A DNA stretch of 64,000 nucleotides from Izhakiella australiensis (GCF_002006995.1 NZ_MRUL01000016.1:45483-109482), one strand, 5' to 3'. Positions 46,929-60,604 are shown, numbered from the stretch's first letter. A program made the numbers and translations. Notes: generated from the letters alone by a model not told the origin.

Positions 46929-49574
46929 CTAACCGGTATTGCGCATCCCTGCCGCCACTCCGGCGATCGTGACCATCAGCGCCTGTTCAACGTGCGGGTC
47001 CACCTCTTTACCGGCGGCATCCTGCAGGCGTGAACGGTGCAGAAGCTCGGCCTGAAGCACGTTCAGCGGGTCGGTGTAGACGTTACGCAGCGCGATAGAT
47101 TCGGCGATCCACGGCTGGTCGGCCATCAAGTGGGCATCGTTGGCAATGGTTAATACCGCCGTGATATCCGCTTCCAGCTGCTGACGCAGCTCCTGACCCA
47201 GTGACCAGAGCGCAGGTTCCACCAGCCGCTGATCGTAATATTCCGCCAACCACAGGTCAGCTTTGGAATAAACCATCTCCAGCATGCCAAGTCGGGTCGA
47301 AAAGAACGGCCAGTCACGGCACATGGCTTCCAGCCGATCGCGATGCCCGTCGTTCATCGCTTTATGTAGCGCGGCGCCGGCACCCAGCCAGGCGGGCAGC
47401 ATCAGGCGGTTCTGCGTCCAGGCGAAAATCCATGGAATAGCGCGCAGAGACTCAACGCCGCCGGTCGGGCGACGCTTAGCCGGCCGCGAGCCCAGCGGCA
47501 GCTTGCCCAGTTCCTGCTCCGGCGTTGCCGAGCGGAAATAAGGTACAAAATCTTTATTTTCACGTACATAGCCGCGATACATATCGCAGGAAACCGCTGA
47601 TAAGTCGTCCATAACGCTGCGCCATTCAGGCTTAGGCTCCGGCGGCGGCAGCAGGTTAGCCTGCAAAATCGCGCCGGTATACAGCGACAGGCTGGTAATG
47701 GCAACCTCCGGCAGGCCGTATTTAAAGCGAATCATTTCACCCTGCTCGGTAACGCGCAGGCCGCCCTTCAGGCTGCCCGGCGGCTGCGACATCAATGCTG
47801 CCTGGGCGGGGGCGCCGCCGCGGCCGATGCTGCCGCCGCGACCGTGAAATAGCGTCAGCGTGATGCCGGCTTTTTCACAGGTTTTGATTAAGGCATCCTG
47901 CGCCTGATACTGCGCCCATGAAGCGGCCATGACGCCGGCGTCTTTGGCCGAGTCGGAATAGCCGATCATCACCATTTGTTTGCCCTGGATAAAGCCGCGA
48001 TACCAGTCAATGTTCAGCAGCTGCGACATCACATCATTGGCGTTATTCAGGTCATCAAGGGTTTCAAACAGCGGCGCTACCGGCAGTGCGAACTGGATGC
48101 CGGCCTCTTTTAGCAGCAGATGGACGGCCAGCACATCGGAGGGCGTTTTCGCCATAGAGATGACATAGGCGGCGACCGAGCCGCGCGGCGCTTCGGCTGT
48201 GACGCGACAGGTTTCCAGCACTTCACGCGTTTCGGGCGTTGGCTCCCACTGGCGCGGAAGCAGGGGCCGCTTGGAGTTCAGCTCGCGGATCAGGAACGCC
48301 TGCTTATCCGCCTCGGACCAGCTTTCATAATCACCGAGGCCAAGGTAGCGGGTAATCTCCGCGATGGCCTCGGTATGGCGGGTGCTCTCCTGGCGAATAT
48401 CGATACGCACCAGCGGCACGCCGAAGCATTTTACGCGCCGCAGCGTGTCCAGCAGCAGTCCGTTGGCAATAATACCCATACCGCAGGCTTTCAGCGATTG
48501 GTAGCAGGTATAAAGCGGATCCCACAGCTGCTCGTTGGCGATCAGCAGGTTGTCCGGACGCGGCAGTCGCTCGCCCTTCAGGCGGCTTTCCAGCCATGCC
48601 TGGGTTGCCAGCAGCTGCTGACGCAGGTTTTTCATGATTTCACGGTAGGGTTCCAGCGCATCCGGCTTGCCGCAAAGCTCGCGTACGTCATCGGTACATT
48701 CCGACATTGAGAGTTCAGAAATCAGCGTGCCGATGTCGCGCAGAAACAGATCGGTGGCCTTCCAGCGGCTCAGGCGAAGCACGTGACGGGTGATATCCGC
48801 GGTGACGTTAGGGTTACCGTCGCGGTCGCCGCCCATCCAGGAAGTAAACTGCACCGGCACAAAATCAACCGGCAGCGTATAGCCCAGGGTTTCCTCTACC
48901 TGACTGTTCAGCTCGCGCAGAAAGTCCGGTACGCCTTCCCACAGGCTGTTTTCCACCACGGCAAAGCCCCACTTGGCTTCATCGACCGGCGTCGGGCGGT
49001 ACTTGCGGATTTCGTCAGTATGCCAGGCTTGGGCGATGAGCTGGCGCAGACGGCGCATAATCAGATGCCGGTCGTGATCGGAAACGTCGTGATCGAGTTC
49101 TTTCAGGCAGTTATTGACCTCTACCTGTTTGTGGATCAGGGTCCGACGGGTAATTTCGGTAGGATGCGCGGTCAGCACCAGCTCCAGCGACAGCGACTCA
49201 ATGGCGGTACGAATCGTCTCTTCGTTTAGTTCCGGCTGTTTTTTAAGATTCTCAAGGATGCTTTTCAGCATCTCCGGCTGGTATACGCCGCTCTTGTGCG
49301 AAATGGTATTGAACTGCTCGGCCACATTGGTGAGGTTAAGAAACTGGCTGAAGGCGCGGGCGACGGGAAGCAATTCATCATTAGAGAGGTTTTGCAGGGT
49401 TGTCAGCAATTCCTGGCGATGAGCGTCATTTCCCGCACGGGAAGACTTAGAGAGCTTACGGATGGTTTCCACCCGGTCGAGGATGTTTTCTCCCAGCGCA
49501 TCCTTGATGGTATCTCCAAGAAGTTTACCGAGCATACTGACATTGCTTCGCATTGCGGAATATTGTTCGTTCAT
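46929..49574 (-). CDS. ppc: Phosphoenolpyruvate carboxylase
   Basis: The 881-residue product starts [20 protein letters not shown]. Catalytic residues are in [15 protein letters not shown] (His) and the mobile loop [36 protein letters not shown] and the invariant end GMRNTG are present. It makes oxaloacetate from PEP and bicarbonate, feeding aspartate-family and arginine synthesis whose genes lie on either side. A GTG four codons upstream is possible, but E. coli start matches ATG 49574. Minus strand, alone. Confidence 0.97.
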   Translation of the reverse strand: MNEQYSAMRSNVSMLGKLLGDTIKDALGENILDRVETIRKLSKSSRAGNDAHRQELLTTLQNLSNDELLPVARAFSQFLNLTNVAEQFNTISHKSGVYQPEMLKSILENLKKQPELNEETIRTAIESLSLELVLTAHPTEITRRTLIHKQVEVNNCLKELDHDVSDHDRHLIMRRLRQLIAQAWHTDEIRKYRPTPVDEAKWGFAVVENSLWEGVPDFLRELNSQVEETLGYTLPVDFVPVQFTSWMGGDRDGNPNVTADITRHVLRLSRWKATDLFLRDIGTLISELSMSECTDDVRELCGKPDALEPYREIMKNLRQQLLATQAWLESRLKGERLPRPDNLLIANEQLWDPLYTCYQSLKACGMGIIANGLLLDTLRRVKCFGVPLVRIDIRQESTRHTEAIAEITRYLGLGDYESWSEADKQAFLIRELNSKRPLLPRQWEPTPETREVLETCRVTAEAPRGSVAAYVISMAKTPSDVLAVHLLLKEAGIQFALPVAPLFETLDDLNNANDVMSQLLNIDWYRGFIQGKQMVMIGYSDSAKDAGVMAASWAQYQAQDALIKTCEKAGITLTLFHGRGGSIGRGGAPAQAALMSQPPGSLKGGLRVTEQGEMIRFKYGLPEVAITSLSLYTGAILQANLLPPPEPKPEWRSVMDDLSAVSCDMYRGYVRENKDFVPYFRSATPEQELGKLPLGSRPAKRRPTGGVESLRAIPWIFAWTQNRLMLPAWLGAGAALHKAMNDGHRDRLEAMCRDWPFFSTRLGMLEMVYSKADLWLAEYYDQRLVEPALWSLGQELRQQLEADITAVLTIANDAHLMADQPWIAESIALRNVYTDPLNVLQAELLHRSRLQDAAGKEVDPHVEQALMVTIAGVAAGMRNTG

Positions 49575-49771
49575 TGTCCCTGTCACCTTCTTTTGTTCTG
49601 GTGGCCTGTTTTGCCCGGCTGGGCATAACCTTGTCTTTTATCTAGCCACGGTTAATCGCATTCGTCAATTGACTTAAATGGGTGTAGTTAACTCTCTAAC
49701 TATAGGTAATTTAAGAAATTTAACTCGACTGGCGTTAGATAAGTTATGCTTATCGACAAATTCGGAAAATT

Positions 49772-49811
49772 ACCGGGGTAAGTCGTCGTTTTTGCAATCA
49801 TATACCCCGGT
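49772..49811 (-). terminator. Possible terminator of argE
   Basis: Inverted 9-bp arms ACCGGGGTA and TACCCCGGT have a 22-nt loop and are followed on the minus strand by AATTTTCC. They begin 8 bp after the argE stop. The long loop lowers confidence. Confidence 0.45.
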
Positions 49812-49818
49812 TTCTGGT

Positions 49819-50970
49819 TTAATGCTGGCAGAAATGGCTTACGACCTGACTGATAATCTCGCGGGTCGGCTTGATAAATGCCATATCGATATATTCATCC
49901 GGCTGGTGCGCCTGATTGATAGAGCCTGGCCCTAATACCAGCGTCGGGCAAATTTCATTGATAAACGGCGCCTCGGTGCAGTAATTGACGATTTCTGTGT
50001 CGGTGCCTAACAGCTTTTCCACCACGGTGATTAAATCATGCTCACGCGGGCACTCATAGCCGGGTATCGGAGGATGAAGCTCGCCTACCGTCAGGCGGCC
50101 CGGCCAGCGTTCGCTCACCGGCGCCAGCGCCTCGTTTAATAAGCCATCTAAGTCACTTAACGTCAGGCCCGGCAGCGGGCGTATATCCATATGTAGCTCG
50201 CAGCACGCGCAGATGCGGTTCGCGGCGTCACCGCCATGGATATGGCCGAAGTTCATCGTGGGATAGGGAATGGCAAAGCCGTCGTGGTGATAACGTTCTT
50301 TCAGCGTATTGCGCAGCTGCATCAGATGGCCGATAGCATCATGCATCAACTCAATGGCGTTAACACCGCGCGCCGGATCGCTTGAATGGCCGGATTGACC
50401 CTGAATGCGAATGGCATGCGAGAGGTGGCCTTTGTGCGCGCGTACCGGTTTTAGCGAGGTAGGCTCGCCGATAATCGCGCAGTCGGGGCGAATTGCGCTA
50501 TTTTCGGAAAAATATCTTGCCCCGGCCATTGTAGTTTCTTCATCTGCCGTCGCCAGGATATAGAGTGGTTTTTTCAGCGTTGAAATATCAACATCACGCA
50601 GGCTGTCTAAAATAAAGGCAAAGAAGCCTTTCATATCGGCGGTGCCGAGGCCGTACAGCTTATTGTCGTGCTCGGTGAGGGTAAAAGGGTCGCGCGTCCA
50701 GCGTCCATCGTCAAAGGGCACCGTATCGGTATGTCCGGCCAGCAGCAAGCCGCCTGCGCCGCTGCCGGTTTTCGCCAGCATATTGAATTTATGGCGGGTG
50801 CCGGGGACCGACTGAACTTCAACGGTGAAACCGAGATCGCGGAACCAGCCGGCCAGCAAGTTGATTAAAGTTTCATTGCTCTGATCGAGGGCGCTCTCGG
50901 TCGCGCTGATCGAAGGAGTGGCAATCAACTCACGGTATAGCTCGATAAATGGTGGTAATTTTGTCTTCAC
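49819..50970 (-). CDS. argE: Acetylornithine deacetylase
   Basis: The 383-residue M20 metalloenzyme starts at GTG 50970 ([20 protein letters not shown]), giving exactly the E. coli length, with AAGGA 9 nt upstream. The frame is open to an ATG at 51009, but that ATG lies in the first ARG box, so I reject it. Metal ligands are in [34 protein letters not shown] and the late [14 protein letters not shown]. It releases ornithine from N-acetylornithine. Divergent from argCBGH with shared ArgR operators. Confidence 0.95.
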   Translation of the reverse strand: MKTKLPPFIELYRELIATPSISATESALDQSNETLINLLAGWFRDLGFTVEVQSVPGTRHKFNMLAKTGSGAGGLLLAGHTDTVPFDDGRWTRDPFTLTEHDNKLYGLGTADMKGFFAFILDSLRDVDISTLKKPLYILATADEETTMAGARYFSENSAIRPDCAIIGEPTSLKPVRAHKGHLSHAIRIQGQSGHSSDPARGVNAIELMHDAIGHLMQLRNTLKERYHHDGFAIPYPTMNFGHIHGGDAANRICACCELHMDIRPLPGLTLSDLDGLLNEALAPVSERWPGRLTVGELHPPIPGYECPREHDLITVVEKLLGTDTEIVNYCTEAPFINEICPTLVLGPGSINQAHQPDEYIDMAFIKPTREIISQVVSHFCQH

Positions 50971-50996
50971 TGTTGACAGTCCTTGCGTTAGGATAG

Positions 50997-51035
50997 TATC
51001 AATATTCATGCAATATTAGTGAATAAAAATACAAT
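50997..51035. promoter_or_regulatory. Tandem ARG boxes (ArgR operator) of argE and argCBGH
   Basis: Box 1 (50997-51014) reads TATCAATATTCATGCAAT and box 2 (51018-51035) AGTGAATAAAAATACAAT. They match the ARG consensus at about 15 and 17 of 18 positions and are 3 bp apart, the classic spacing. ArgR with arginine should repress both directions. Confidence 0.9.
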
Positions 51036-51147
51036 AACCGAATGCAGATGAAAACGCTTAGCGCTTACTTTTCTGCATAGCTCCGTGGGAAACCAGTGTA
51101 CTGCGCTGCAACCCGACAGTTCATGACCCAAAGAGGTACGGAATCTG

Positions 51148-52158
51148 ATGTTGAATACGCTGATTGTTGGTGCCAGTGGCTACGCTGGTGTAGAGCTGGC
51201 GACCTATATCAATCGACACCCACAGATGACCATAACCGCTTTAGCTGTTTCAGCGCAAAGCCCTGATGCCGGAAAATTACTTTCTGATCTGCATCCTCAA
51301 TTAAAAGGCGTGATAGATCTGCCGCTTGAGCCGCTGAGCGATGCGGCAGTCTGGGCGAACAAAGTCGATGTCGTTTTTCTTGCCACCGCGCATGAGGTCA
51401 GTCATGACCTGGCGCCGGTGTTCCTTGAGGCCGGCTGCGTGGTGTTTGATCTTTCCGGGGCATTTCGCGTCAGCAAGCCGGGCTTCTATGACGAGTTCTA
51501 CGGTTTTAGCCATCAGCATCCGCAGTGGTTGAGTAAGGCGGCTTACGGCCTGGCGGAGTGGAACCACCAGCAGATTAAAGAGGCGCAGCTGATTGCCGTG
51601 CCGGGCTGCTATCCGACCGCCGCCCAGCTGGCGTTGCGACCGCTGCTGGAGGCCGGGGTTATTAACGACGCACAATGGCCAGTCATTAACGCCACCAGCG
51701 GCGTTAGCGGCGCCGGCCGCAAAGCCAGCATGACGACCAGCTTTTGTGAGGTGAGCCTGCAGCCATACGGTATTTTCAATCACCGTCATCATTCGGAAAT
51801 CGTCAGCCACCTCGGTACGTCGGTCATCTTTACGCCGCACCTGGGTAATTTTCCGCGCGGCATTCTGGAAACAATTACCTGCCGCCTGAAACCGGGCGTC
51901 AGCCGCGAAGATGTGGCCGAAGCGTTGCACAATGCTTATCAGGATAAGCCGCTGGTGCGGGTATATGACAAAGGCGTACCTTCAATCAAATCGGTTGTCG
52001 GCTTGCCGTACTGCGATATCGGCTTTGCGGTGCAGGATGAGCACCTGATTGCGGTTTCGGCGATTGATAATTTGCTCAAAGGCGCCGCTTCACAGGCGGT
52101 GCAGTGCCTGAATATTCGTTTTGGTTTCCCGGAAACCGAATCTCTGGTCTATGCGTAG
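51148..52158 (+). CDS. argC: N-acetyl-gamma-glutamyl-phosphate reductase
   Basis: The 336-residue product has the NADP loop [15 protein letters not shown], the catalytic Cys in [18 protein letters not shown] and the conserved [14 protein letters not shown] and [15 protein letters not shown] blocks. It reduces acetylglutamyl phosphate to the semialdehyde, third step to ornithine. First gene of the argCBGH operon, 12 bp before argB. Confidence 0.97.
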   Translation: MLNTLIVGASGYAGVELATYINRHPQMTITALAVSAQSPDAGKLLSDLHPQLKGVIDLPLEPLSDAAVWANKVDVVFLATAHEVSHDLAPVFLEAGCVVFDLSGAFRVSKPGFYDEFYGFSHQHPQWLSKAAYGLAEWNHQQIKEAQLIAVPGCYPTAAQLALRPLLEAGVINDAQWPVINATSGVSGAGRKASMTTSFCEVSLQPYGIFNHRHHSEIVSHLGTSVIFTPHLGNFPRGILETITCRLKPGVSREDVAEALHNAYQDKPLVRVYDKGVPSIKSVVGLPYCDIGFAVQDEHLIAVSAIDNLLKGAASQAVQCLNIRFGFPETESLVYA

Positions 52159-52170
52159 GTAAGCGACAAG

Positions 52171-52947
52171 ATGACAACTCCCCTGATTATTAAACTGGGT
52201 GGCGTATTACTGGACAGCGACGAAGCGCTGGCCCGGCTGTTTGACGCAATAGTCGCCTGGCGTGGAACTCATAACCGGCCGTTGCTGATTGTGCACGGTG
52301 GCGGTTGCCTGGTGGATGAGCTGATGCAGAAACTCGGGCTGCCGGTGAAAAAGAAAAATGGCCTGCGGGTCACGCCTGCCGACCAGATTGACATTATTAC
52401 CGGCGCGCTGGCCGGTACTGCGAATAAAACGCTGCTGGCCTGGGCGAAAAAGCAGGGGATCAGCAGCGTAGGCCTCTGTCTTGGCGATGGCGATAGCGTG
52501 CGGGTTGCGCAGTTTGATGCGGAACTTGGACACGTCGGCAACGCGACGCCGGGCAATCCGGCGCTGATTAATGCCATGCTGGCGGGCGGCTTTCTGCCGA
52601 TCGTCAGCTCGATTGGCATTAGCGCAGAGGGTGAGTTGATGAACGTTAACGCCGATCAGGCGGCAACGGCTCTGGCAGCGACCCTGGGCGCCGATTTAGT
52701 TCTGCTCTCCGACGTCAGCGGCATCCTTGATGCGAATAAAACGCGCATTGCCGAAATGACGGCAGAAAAGGCAGAGCAGCTTATCGCCGACGGCGTGATT
52801 ACCGACGGCATGATCGTCAAAGTTAATGCCGCGCTTGACGCGGCGCGTACACTCGGGCGTCCGGTAGATATCGCCAGCTGGCGTCATGCCGAGCTGCTAC
52901 CCGACCTGTTTAACGGCGTGCCAATCGGCACCCGTATTCTGGCTTAA
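52171..52947 (+). CDS. argB: Acetylglutamate kinase
   Basis: The 258-residue amino acid kinase has [19 protein letters not shown], the GGG turn in [14 protein letters not shown] and the [20 protein letters not shown] and [18 protein letters not shown] blocks. It phosphorylates N-acetylglutamate. The protein lacks the N-terminal helix of arginine-sensitive kinases, as in E. coli. It is 32 bp before argG. Confidence 0.97.
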   Translation: MTTPLIIKLGGVLLDSDEALARLFDAIVAWRGTHNRPLLIVHGGGCLVDELMQKLGLPVKKKNGLRVTPADQIDIITGALAGTANKTLLAWAKKQGISSVGLCLGDGDSVRVAQFDAELGHVGNATPGNPALINAMLAGGFLPIVSSIGISAEGELMNVNADQAATALAATLGADLVLLSDVSGILDANKTRIAEMTAEKAEQLIADGVITDGMIVKVNAALDAARTLGRPVDIASWRHAELLPDLFNGVPIGTRILA

Positions 52948-52979
52948 TAATTCGAAATCGTATTCAAGGAAAATAAGAC

Positions 52980-54194
52980 ATGCAAAACCAAGGTATTAAG
53001 AAAATTGTCCTCGCTTATTCCGGCGGCCTGGATACCTCGGCGATTATTCCCTGGCTGAAAGAGAACTATGGCGGCTGCGAAGTGGTGGCATTCGTAGCGG
53101 ATATTGGTCAGGATCGCGAAGACCTGGTCGGGGTTGAAAAGAAAGCGCTGCAGTCTGGCGCATCTGAATGCCATGTGGTTGATCTGCGTGAAGCATTTAT
53201 CCGCGATTACGTCTATCCGGTGCTGAAAACGGGGGCGTTATATGAAGGCACTTACCTGCTGGGCACCTCAATGGCGCGCCCTATTATTGCTAAAGCTCAG
53301 GTGGAGTTGGCGCTGAAAGTAGGGGCTGATGCCCTGTGCCACGGCGCGACCGGTAAAGGCAATGACCAGGTGCGCTTTGAATCAACCTACACCGCCCTTG
53401 CTCCGCAGCTGAAGGTGGTTGCCCCGTGGCGCGAGTGGAACCTGCGCTCGCGCGAGGCGCTGTTGGACTACCTGAAAGAACGTAACATTCCTACCACCGC
53501 ATCACTGGAAAAAATCTACAGTCGCGATGAGAATGCCTGGCATATTTCTACTGAAGGCGGGGTGCTGGAAAGTCCGGCAAATGCCAATAACGATGACTGC
53601 TGGGTATGGACCGTTGATCCGAAAAAGGCGCCCGATCAGGCAGAACAGGTAACGATAAACGTTGAGAAGGGTGAAGTTGTTGCGGTCAATGGCGAAGCGC
53701 TCAGCCCGTATCAGTGTCTGGAAAAACTGAACGCGATTGGAGCAAAACACGGTGTAGGACGTATTGATATCGTGGAAAACCGCCTGGTTGGGATGAAATC
53801 ACGCGGCTGCTACGAAACGCCTGGCGGCACCATCATGATGGCTGCACTGCGCGCCGTCGAGCAGCTGGTTTTAGATCGCGATAGTTTCAAATGGCGCCAG
53901 CAGCTGGGCCTGGAGATGTCCTACGTGGTGTATGACGGTCGCTGGTTTGCGCCGCTGCGCCGCTCGCTACAGGCTTCTGCCGAATCGCTGGCCGGTGAGG
54001 TGAATGGCGAAGTGGTGCTGGAATTGTATAAAGGCCATGTTAACGCGCTGCAGAAAACCTCGGCGAACAGTCTTTATTCCGAAGCGTTCGCCACTTTTGG
54101 CGAAGACGAGGTTTACGATCAAAGCCACGCGGGCGGCTTCATTCGCCTGTTCTCGCTGTCATCACGCATCCGTGCGCTGAACGAGAAAAAGTAA
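52980..54194 (+). CDS. argG: Argininosuccinate synthase (short type)
   Basis: The 404-residue product has the ATP pyrophosphatase loop [15 protein letters not shown] and [15 protein letters not shown], plus [20 protein letters not shown]. It joins citrulline and aspartate with ATP. E. coli ArgG is about 447 residues, of a different subtype and not in this cluster. The 404-residue class inside argCB(G)H is typical of Yersinia, Serratia and Erwinia-like relatives. It is 34 bp before argH. Confidence 0.96.
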   Translation: MQNQGIKKIVLAYSGGLDTSAIIPWLKENYGGCEVVAFVADIGQDREDLVGVEKKALQSGASECHVVDLREAFIRDYVYPVLKTGALYEGTYLLGTSMARPIIAKAQVELALKVGADALCHGATGKGNDQVRFESTYTALAPQLKVVAPWREWNLRSREALLDYLKERNIPTTASLEKIYSRDENAWHISTEGGVLESPANANNDDCWVWTVDPKKAPDQAEQVTINVEKGEVVAVNGEALSPYQCLEKLNAIGAKHGVGRIDIVENRLVGMKSRGCYETPGGTIMMAALRAVEQLVLDRDSFKWRQQLGLEMSYVVYDGRWFAPLRRSLQASAESLAGEVNGEVVLELYKGHVNALQKTSANSLYSEAFATFGEDEVYDQSHAGGFIRLFSLSSRIRALNEKK

Positions 54195-54234
54195 GGGATA
54201 TTCGTTAACTGACCCGGTATGAGGAAGCATGACT

Positions 54235-55604
<1,370 letters not shown>

Positions 55605-55608
<4 letters not shown>

Positions 55609-55633
55609 AAAAAGGGCGGGCTCAAGGCCCGCC
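55605..55633 (-). terminator. Minus-strand terminator between argH and oxyR
   Basis: The stem GGCGGGC / GCCCGCC (7 bp, 5-nt loop) is followed by T7 only on the minus strand (reading CTTTTTTTATTCC). The plus side has no U tract. So it would end a transcript running from the oxyR side towards argH. Confidence 0.8.
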
Positions 55634-55955
55634 AAAACTTTCGCTTCAGTTTCATTATTACTTCTAACGCATCAGTGAGTCAGATCGCTGTAACGGCGAG
55701 CTGTTACTGATTCTTCTTCAGGCGTTTTGCAGGTAACGCTCCAAATCGTAAACCTTAAACGGGTGGTCAGGTTCCCTGGCGCTCAGGGAATGTGCGCTTT
55801 GCTTCCTGACTGGCAAACCAACTGCGAAAACCGCTATGTTGTTGGATAATAAGCTGCTCAACTGGGTGCTATTATTGGTTTCTTAGCTTGATAGGGCTAA
55901 TCGTTGATTGCTATTCTATCTATCGTTATGGACTATCGTAGTTGGGAGGGATTGC
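55634..55955. other. Gap between argH and oxyR
   Basis: About 320 bp without a gene start. It contains the oxyR promoter region with several ATAG/CTAT elements (ATAGG at 55891, CTATC and CTATCG near 55910-55940), which are the half-site words bound by OxyR. In E. coli the OxyS RNA is encoded here on the minus strand. Confidence 0.45.
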
Positions 55956-56873
55956 ATGAACATACGTGATTTAGAGTATCTGGTTGCGTTGGCGGAACAC
56001 CGCCATTTTCGCCGTGCGGCTGATGCTTGCCATGTGAGCCAGCCGACGCTAAGCGGCCAGATTCGTAAGCTGGAAGATGAGCTGGGCGTGATGCTGCTGG
56101 AACGCACAAGCCGCAAAGTGCTGTTCACTCAGGCAGGGCTGCTGCTGGTTGAGCAGGCGCGCACCGTGTTACGTGAGGTGAAGGTGCTTAAGGAGATGGC
56201 CAGTCAGCAGGGGGAGAGCATGTCCGGGCCGCTGCATATCGGGCTGATCCCGACAGTTGGCCCTTATCTGCTGCCGCAGATAATCCCGACGCTGCATCAC
56301 ACCTTCCCGAAGCTGGAAATGTATCTGCATGAAGCTCAAACCCAGCAGCTGCTGGCCCAGCTCGATAGCGGCAAGCTTGACTGCGCAATTCTTGCGTTAG
56401 TAAAAGAGTCTGAAGCGTTTATTGAAATTCCGCTATTTGATGAGCCGATGAAGCTGGCTATTTACGAAAATCATCCATGGCATGACCGCGAACGTATCGC
56501 CATGTCAGAGCTGGCGGGCGAGAAACTGTTAATGCTGGAAGATGGACACTGCCTGCGCGATCAGGCGATGGGATTCTGCTTTGAAGCCGGCGCCGATGAA
56601 GATACGCATTTTCGCGCCACCAGCCTTGAGACGCTGCGTAACATGGTGGCGGCAGGCAGTGGCATTACCCTGCTGCCTGCGCTGGCGGTGCCAAATCAAA
56701 GGGTGCGCGATGGCGTCTGCTATATCGATTGCTATAAGCCTGTTCCGCAGCGCACGATTGCTCTGGTGTATCGCCCCGGCTCACCGCTGCGTAATCGTTA
56801 TGAGCAGCTGGCAGAGGCGATCAAAACGCATATGCGCCAGTATATGGATGCTGCGTTAAAACAGGCGGTTTAA
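55956..56873 (+). CDS. oxyR: Hydrogen peroxide regulator OxyR
   Basis: The 305-residue LysR protein starts [20 protein letters not shown], with GGGAGGG 5 nt upstream. The peroxide-sensing Cys199 and Cys208 are in [20 protein letters not shown]. Further DNA-binding block: [20 protein letters not shown]. It activates catalase, peroxidase and iron-protection genes. Length and cysteines match E. coli. Its stop overlaps sthA's by 18 bp, tail to tail. Confidence 0.97.
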   Translation: MNIRDLEYLVALAEHRHFRRAADACHVSQPTLSGQIRKLEDELGVMLLERTSRKVLFTQAGLLLVEQARTVLREVKVLKEMASQQGESMSGPLHIGLIPTVGPYLLPQIIPTLHHTFPKLEMYLHEAQTQQLLAQLDSGKLDCAILALVKESEAFIEIPLFDEPMKLAIYENHPWHDRERIAMSELAGEKLLMLEDGHCLRDQAMGFCFEAGADEDTHFRATSLETLRNMVAAGSGITLLPALAVPNQRVRDGVCYIDCYKPVPQRTIALVYRPGSPLRNRYEQLAEAIKTHMRQYMDAALKQAV

Positions 56874-58256
56874 GCCGTTAAGCGCTGCTACGCGATAGGC
56901 TTCGGCCATCGTTGGGTAATTAAAGGTGGTATTCACAAAGTACTCGATTGTGTTGCCGCCGTTTTTTTGCTCCATGATAGCCTGGCCGATGTGAATAATT
57001 TCAGCCGCGCGCTCACCGAAGCAATGAATACCCAGAATTTCTTTGGTTTCACGATGGAAAAGGATCTTCAGGCTACCGATGTTCATTCCGACGATTTGCG
57101 CCCGCGCCAGGTGCTTAAATTGCGCGCGGCCGACTTCATAAGGCACTTTCATCGCCGTCAGCTGCTGTTCAGTTTTGCCCACCGAGCTAATTTCGGGAAT
57201 GGTATAAATTCCCGTTGGGATATCTTCAATCAGATGGGCCGTTGCTTCACCCTTCATGATCGCCTGGGCAGCAATACGCCCCTGATCGTATGCGGCCGAA
57301 GCCAGGCTCGGGTAGCCAATAACGTCGCCTACAGCATAGATGTGCGGCTGTGCAGTTTGATACATGCTGTTAACTTTCAACAGGCCACGGCTGTCTACTT
57401 CCAGCCCCACGGTATCCAGCGTTAGCGTATCCGTGTTACCGGTACGTCCGTTGGCGTACAGCAGGCAATCAGCTTTAACCTTTTTCCCCGATTTAAGATG
57501 CAGGATGACGCCATCGTCCATTCCTTCAATCTTTTCAAACTCTTCGTTATGACGAATCACCACGCCGCTGTTCCAGAAATGGTAGGAGAGCGAGTCGGAC
57601 ATCTCCTGATCGAGGAAGGCAAGCAGGCGATCGCGGGTGTTAACCAAATCGACTTTAACGTTAAGTCCACGGAAGATAGAAGCATATTCGCAGCCAATAA
57701 CCCCGGCGCCATAAATAATGACGTGGCCAGGTTCATGATGGAGATTAAGGATTGAATCGCTGTCGTAAATGCGTGGATGGGTAAAATCAACCTCGTTGGG
57801 GTGATAGGGGCGCGAGCCGCAGGCGATGACAAATTTTTCCGCCGTCAGCCGTTCCCGGGTGCCGTCATGGGACTCAATCTCGATGGTATTAGCGTCGATA
57901 AAATTGGCATCCCCCTGAAACAGCTCACAGCGATTGCGCTCGTAAAAACCCTGACGCATGCGCGTCTGCTGGCTGATAACGTTTTCTGTGTGGTTCAGAA
58001 TGTCGGCAAAAGAAGAGCGTAATAAGCGGGAATGATCGCTGTAAAGGGGATTCTGGTTGAATTCAATAATACGGCTGACCGCGTGGCGAAGCGCCTTGGA
58101 GGGAATGGTTCCCCAATGGGTGCAGCCTCCTCCGATGTTGTGATAGCGCTCAATGACCGCGACGCGGGCTCCGCCTTTAACCAGGCCCATAGCCGCACCT
58201 TCTCCGCCGGGGCCGGAACCTATCACAATGACATCATAATCATAATCGTGTGGCAT
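56856..58256 (-). CDS. sthA: Soluble pyridine nucleotide transhydrogenase
   Basis: The 466-residue flavoprotein starts [20 protein letters not shown]. In the redox-disulphide site one Cys is replaced: [17 protein letters not shown], as is normal for SthA. The NAD(P) loop [18 protein letters not shown] and the dimer end [20 protein letters not shown] are present. It moves reducing equivalents between NADPH and NAD+. A longer frame starts eight codons upstream (ATG 58280) without support. Confidence 0.96.
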   Translation of the reverse strand: MPHDYDYDVIVIGSGPGGEGAAMGLVKGGARVAVIERYHNIGGGCTHWGTIPSKALRHAVSRIIEFNQNPLYSDHSRLLRSSFADILNHTENVISQQTRMRQGFYERNRCELFQGDANFIDANTIEIESHDGTRERLTAEKFVIACGSRPYHPNEVDFTHPRIYDSDSILNLHHEPGHVIIYGAGVIGCEYASIFRGLNVKVDLVNTRDRLLAFLDQEMSDSLSYHFWNSGVVIRHNEEFEKIEGMDDGVILHLKSGKKVKADCLLYANGRTGNTDTLTLDTVGLEVDSRGLLKVNSMYQTAQPHIYAVGDVIGYPSLASAAYDQGRIAAQAIMKGEATAHLIEDIPTGIYTIPEISSVGKTEQQLTAMKVPYEVGRAQFKHLARAQIVGMNIGSLKILFHRETKEILGIHCFGERAAEIIHIGQAIMEQKNGGNTIEYFVNTTFNYPTMAEAYRVAALNGLNRLF

Positions 58257-58446
58257 ACCAGTACGTCCTTTTTTAAACAATTCTACAACGGGATTCTAAC
58301 ATCAGGCCAATAAGTTCCCAATTCTAACCCTTTCAGGTTGTATCGTTTGACAATGCGTGATGTTAACAGCCGTTCACAAAGTTTGGCGGACTGTACGCTG
58401 AGAATTTTGTTATAGTGCGTTAATGACAACAAAAACAGGCACAAAT

Positions 58447-59100
58447 ATGGGCATTCGGGCGCAACAGAAGGAGCGAACGAGGCGTTCACTGATTGAGGCC
58501 GCATTCAGCCAGCTGAGTGCGGAGCGCAGTTTCGCCAGCTTAAGCCTGCGAGAAGTTGCCCGCGAAGCGGGAATAGCGCCGACGTCATTTTATCGTCACT
58601 TTCGTGATGTAGATGAATTAGGGCTGACAATGGTTGATGAGAGCGGCCTGATGCTGCGCCAGCTAATGCGCCAGGCGCGTCAGCGTATTGCTAAAGGCGG
58701 CAGCATCATTAAAACCTCGGTTTCAACCTTTATGGAGTTCATTGGCAATAATCCGAACGCTTTTCGGTTGTTATTGCGTGAACGTTCGGGTACTTCAGCT
58801 GCGTTTCGTGCCGCCGTTGCGCGCGAAATCCAGCATTTTATTGCCGAACTGGCTGACTACCTGGAGCTGGAAAACCGCATGCCGCGCAGCTTTATTGAAG
58901 CCCAGGCCGAGGCGATGGTCATTATCGTATTTAATGCCGGTGCCGAAGCGCTGGACATCGACGCCGCACAGCGAAGTCAGTTAGAAGATCGCTTAGTGTT
59001 GCAGCTGAGAATGATCTCGAAAGGCGCCTACTACTGGTATCGTCGCGAGCACGAAAAGCTGGCGGTAACGTTGGCCTCGGACCCCTATCAAAAAAGGTAA
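58447..59100 (+). CDS. fabR: Unsaturated fatty acid biosynthesis repressor FabR
   Basis: The 217-residue TetR-family product [20 protein letters not shown] has the helix-turn-helix [20 protein letters not shown]. The effector domain is nearly identical to E. coli FabR ([40 protein letters not shown]). It represses fabA and fabB according to the unsaturated acyl-CoA or ACP pool. An in-frame ATG at 58423 exists; I follow the family start. It is 5 bp before yijD. Confidence 0.94.
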   Translation: MGIRAQQKERTRRSLIEAAFSQLSAERSFASLSLREVAREAGIAPTSFYRHFRDVDELGLTMVDESGLMLRQLMRQARQRIAKGGSIIKTSVSTFMEFIGNNPNAFRLLLRERSGTSAAFRAAVAREIQHFIAELADYLELENRMPRSFIEAQAEAMVIIVFNAGAEALDIDAAQRSQLEDRLVLQLRMISKGAYYWYRREHEKLAVTLASDPYQKR

Positions 59101-59105
59101 GCAAT

Positions 59106-59465
59106 ATGAGTTTGGCGACTGCCCGGGATAAAGGTACGCTGCTGCTGGCGTTTCTTACCGGACTTTCAATTAACGGTACTTTTTCAGTATTGTTCAGCAG
59201 TTACGTGCCTTTTTCAATTTTTCCTGTTATTGCGCTAGGCCTGTCTGCCTGGTGTCTGCATCAGCGCTATCTTAACCGCTCAATGCCGGATGGCCTGCCT
59301 TCCCTCGCTGCGGCTTTCTTTCTGCTGGGGATACTGCTTTATAGCGCTATCGTGCGTGCCGAATATCCGGACATAGGTTCAAACTTTGTGCCGACCATCC
59401 TGATGGTTATCGTCGTTTTCTGGATCGGCTGGCGCGTAAAGCGCCGTACTGCATCCGGGCGTTGA
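59106..59465 (+). CDS. yijD: YijD, DUF1422 inner membrane protein
   Basis: The 119-residue product has four hydrophobic segments ([60 protein letters not shown]). Its length and place after fabR match E. coli YijD. Function unknown. It is likely cotranscribed with fabR, the gap being only 5 bp. Confidence 0.93.
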   Translation: MSLATARDKGTLLLAFLTGLSINGTFSVLFSSYVPFSIFPVIALGLSAWCLHQRYLNRSMPDGLPSLAAAFFLLGILLYSAIVRAEYPDIGSNFVPTILMVIVVFWIGWRVKRRTASGR

Positions 59466-59474
59466 TTGCGGCAA

Positions 59475-59493
59475 CGGTGCCGGTCCGGCACCG
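59475..59493. terminator. Palindromic hairpin between yijD and trmA
   Basis: CGGTGCCGG-T-CCGGCACCG is a perfect palindrome with 9-bp arms, followed by CTATTTATC. It lies between convergent genes and may end both transcripts. Confidence 0.55.
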
Positions 59494-59500
59494 CTATTTA

Positions 59501-60604
59501 TCAGGCTTTACGCTCCAGCAGTACGCCGCACTCCATGTGGTGGGTATACGGGAACTGGTCAAACAGCGCCAGTCGCGTAACTTCATGGGTCTGATTTAAA
59601 ATCTGCAAATTCTCGCACAGCGTTTGCGGGTTGCAGGAAATATAAAGAATGCGCGGATAGCCCTGCACCATTTTTACCGTTGCCTCATCCAGCCCGCTGC
59701 GCGGCGGATCGACAAAAATAGTTTCACATTCATAGCTGGTCAGATCGATTCCCTGCAGGCGGTTAAAAACACGCTCGCCGTTCAGCGCCGCGGTAAATTC
59801 TTCCGCCGCCATGCGAATAATTTGTACATTATCAATCTGATTTGCGCTGATGTTGAATTGAGCGGCGGCGACCGATGGCTTTGCGATTTCAGTTGCCAGC
59901 ACGCGGCGGAAGTTGGGTGCCAGCGCCAGAGAGAAGTTGCCGTTACCGCAGTACAGCTCCAGCAGATCGCCACGTGACCCCTGCGTTGTCGCCAGCGCCC
60001 ATTCAAGCATCTGAACGTTCATTGCTGCATTAGGCTGGGTAAAACTGTTTTCCACCTGGCGATATATTAAATCACGTCCCGCAACCGGCAGCACTTCGTC
60101 AACATAATCCCGATCGAGGCAAATCTTGGTTTTGGTTGCCCGACCAATAAGTTGCAGCTGGAACCCGGCTGCGCGCAGCTCATCACGCAGTGCGCTGGCG
60201 GCGGCTTTCCACTCCTCATCCAGCTTACGATGGTAGAGGAGCGATACCACTATCTGGCCACTTAATGTGGAAAGATAATCTATCTGGAACAGTTTACGTC
60301 GCAGTACGCCGTGCTCGCGAATACGCGCTATTAATAGCGGCATGAGCTGGTTAATGAGCTCACTTGCCGCCGGAAATTGATCGACCCGGATCCGCTGACG
60401 CGTCTGCTGATCGAAAATAATATGGTAGAGATCGTCACCGTCATGCCAGATTCGAAATTCTGCCCGCATACGGTAGTGGCTGACGGGAGAACGAAATACC
60501 GCAATCTCCGGAGCGTTGAAGGGGGTCATCAGCGTGTTGAGATGACTGACTTTCTCAGCAAGCTGGTCGTCGTATTGTTCCACTGGCAGGATTTCGGGGG
60601 TCAT
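59501..60604 (-). CDS. trmA: tRNA (uracil-54-C5)-methyltransferase TrmA
   Basis: The 367-residue product starts [20 protein letters not shown]. The SAM site is [16 protein letters not shown], followed by [14 protein letters not shown] and the catalytic Cys in [15 protein letters not shown]. It makes ribothymidine 54 in the T-loop of tRNAs. A longer frame begins 16 codons upstream (ATG 60652); the chosen start matches E. coli. Adjacent and divergent to the btuB leader. Confidence 0.96.
   Translation of the reverse strand: MTPEILPVEQYDDQLAEKVSHLNTLMTPFNAPEIAVFRSPVSHYRMRAEFRIWHDGDDLYHIIFDQQTRQRIRVDQFPAASELINQLMPLLIARIREHGVLRRKLFQIDYLSTLSGQIVVSLLYHRKLDEEWKAAASALRDELRAAGFQLQLIGRATKTKICLDRDYVDEVLPVAGRDLIYRQVENSFTQPNAAMNVQMLEWALATTQGSRGDLLELYCGNGNFSLALAPNFRRVLATEIAKPSVAAAQFNISANQIDNVQIIRMAAEEFTAALNGERVFNRLQGIDLTSYECETIFVDPPRSGLDEATVKMVQGYPRILYISCNPQTLCENLQILNQTHEVTRLALFDQFPYTHHMECGVLLERKA

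Noticed and set aside
48120..48710. Long open frame (196 codons) on the plus strand inside ppc
   Set aside because: It is antisense to the conserved ppc gene, with no ribosome site and no recognisable domain.
50971..51009. ATG 51009 as the argE start
   Set aside because: It lies in ARG box 1; GTG 50970 gives the exact family length with AAGGA upstream.
55730..55890. Minus-strand frame of about 53 codons ending VYDLERYLQNA
   Set aside because: It has no start codon or ribosome site, and I could not match it to a family; it may be chance or part of a small RNA.
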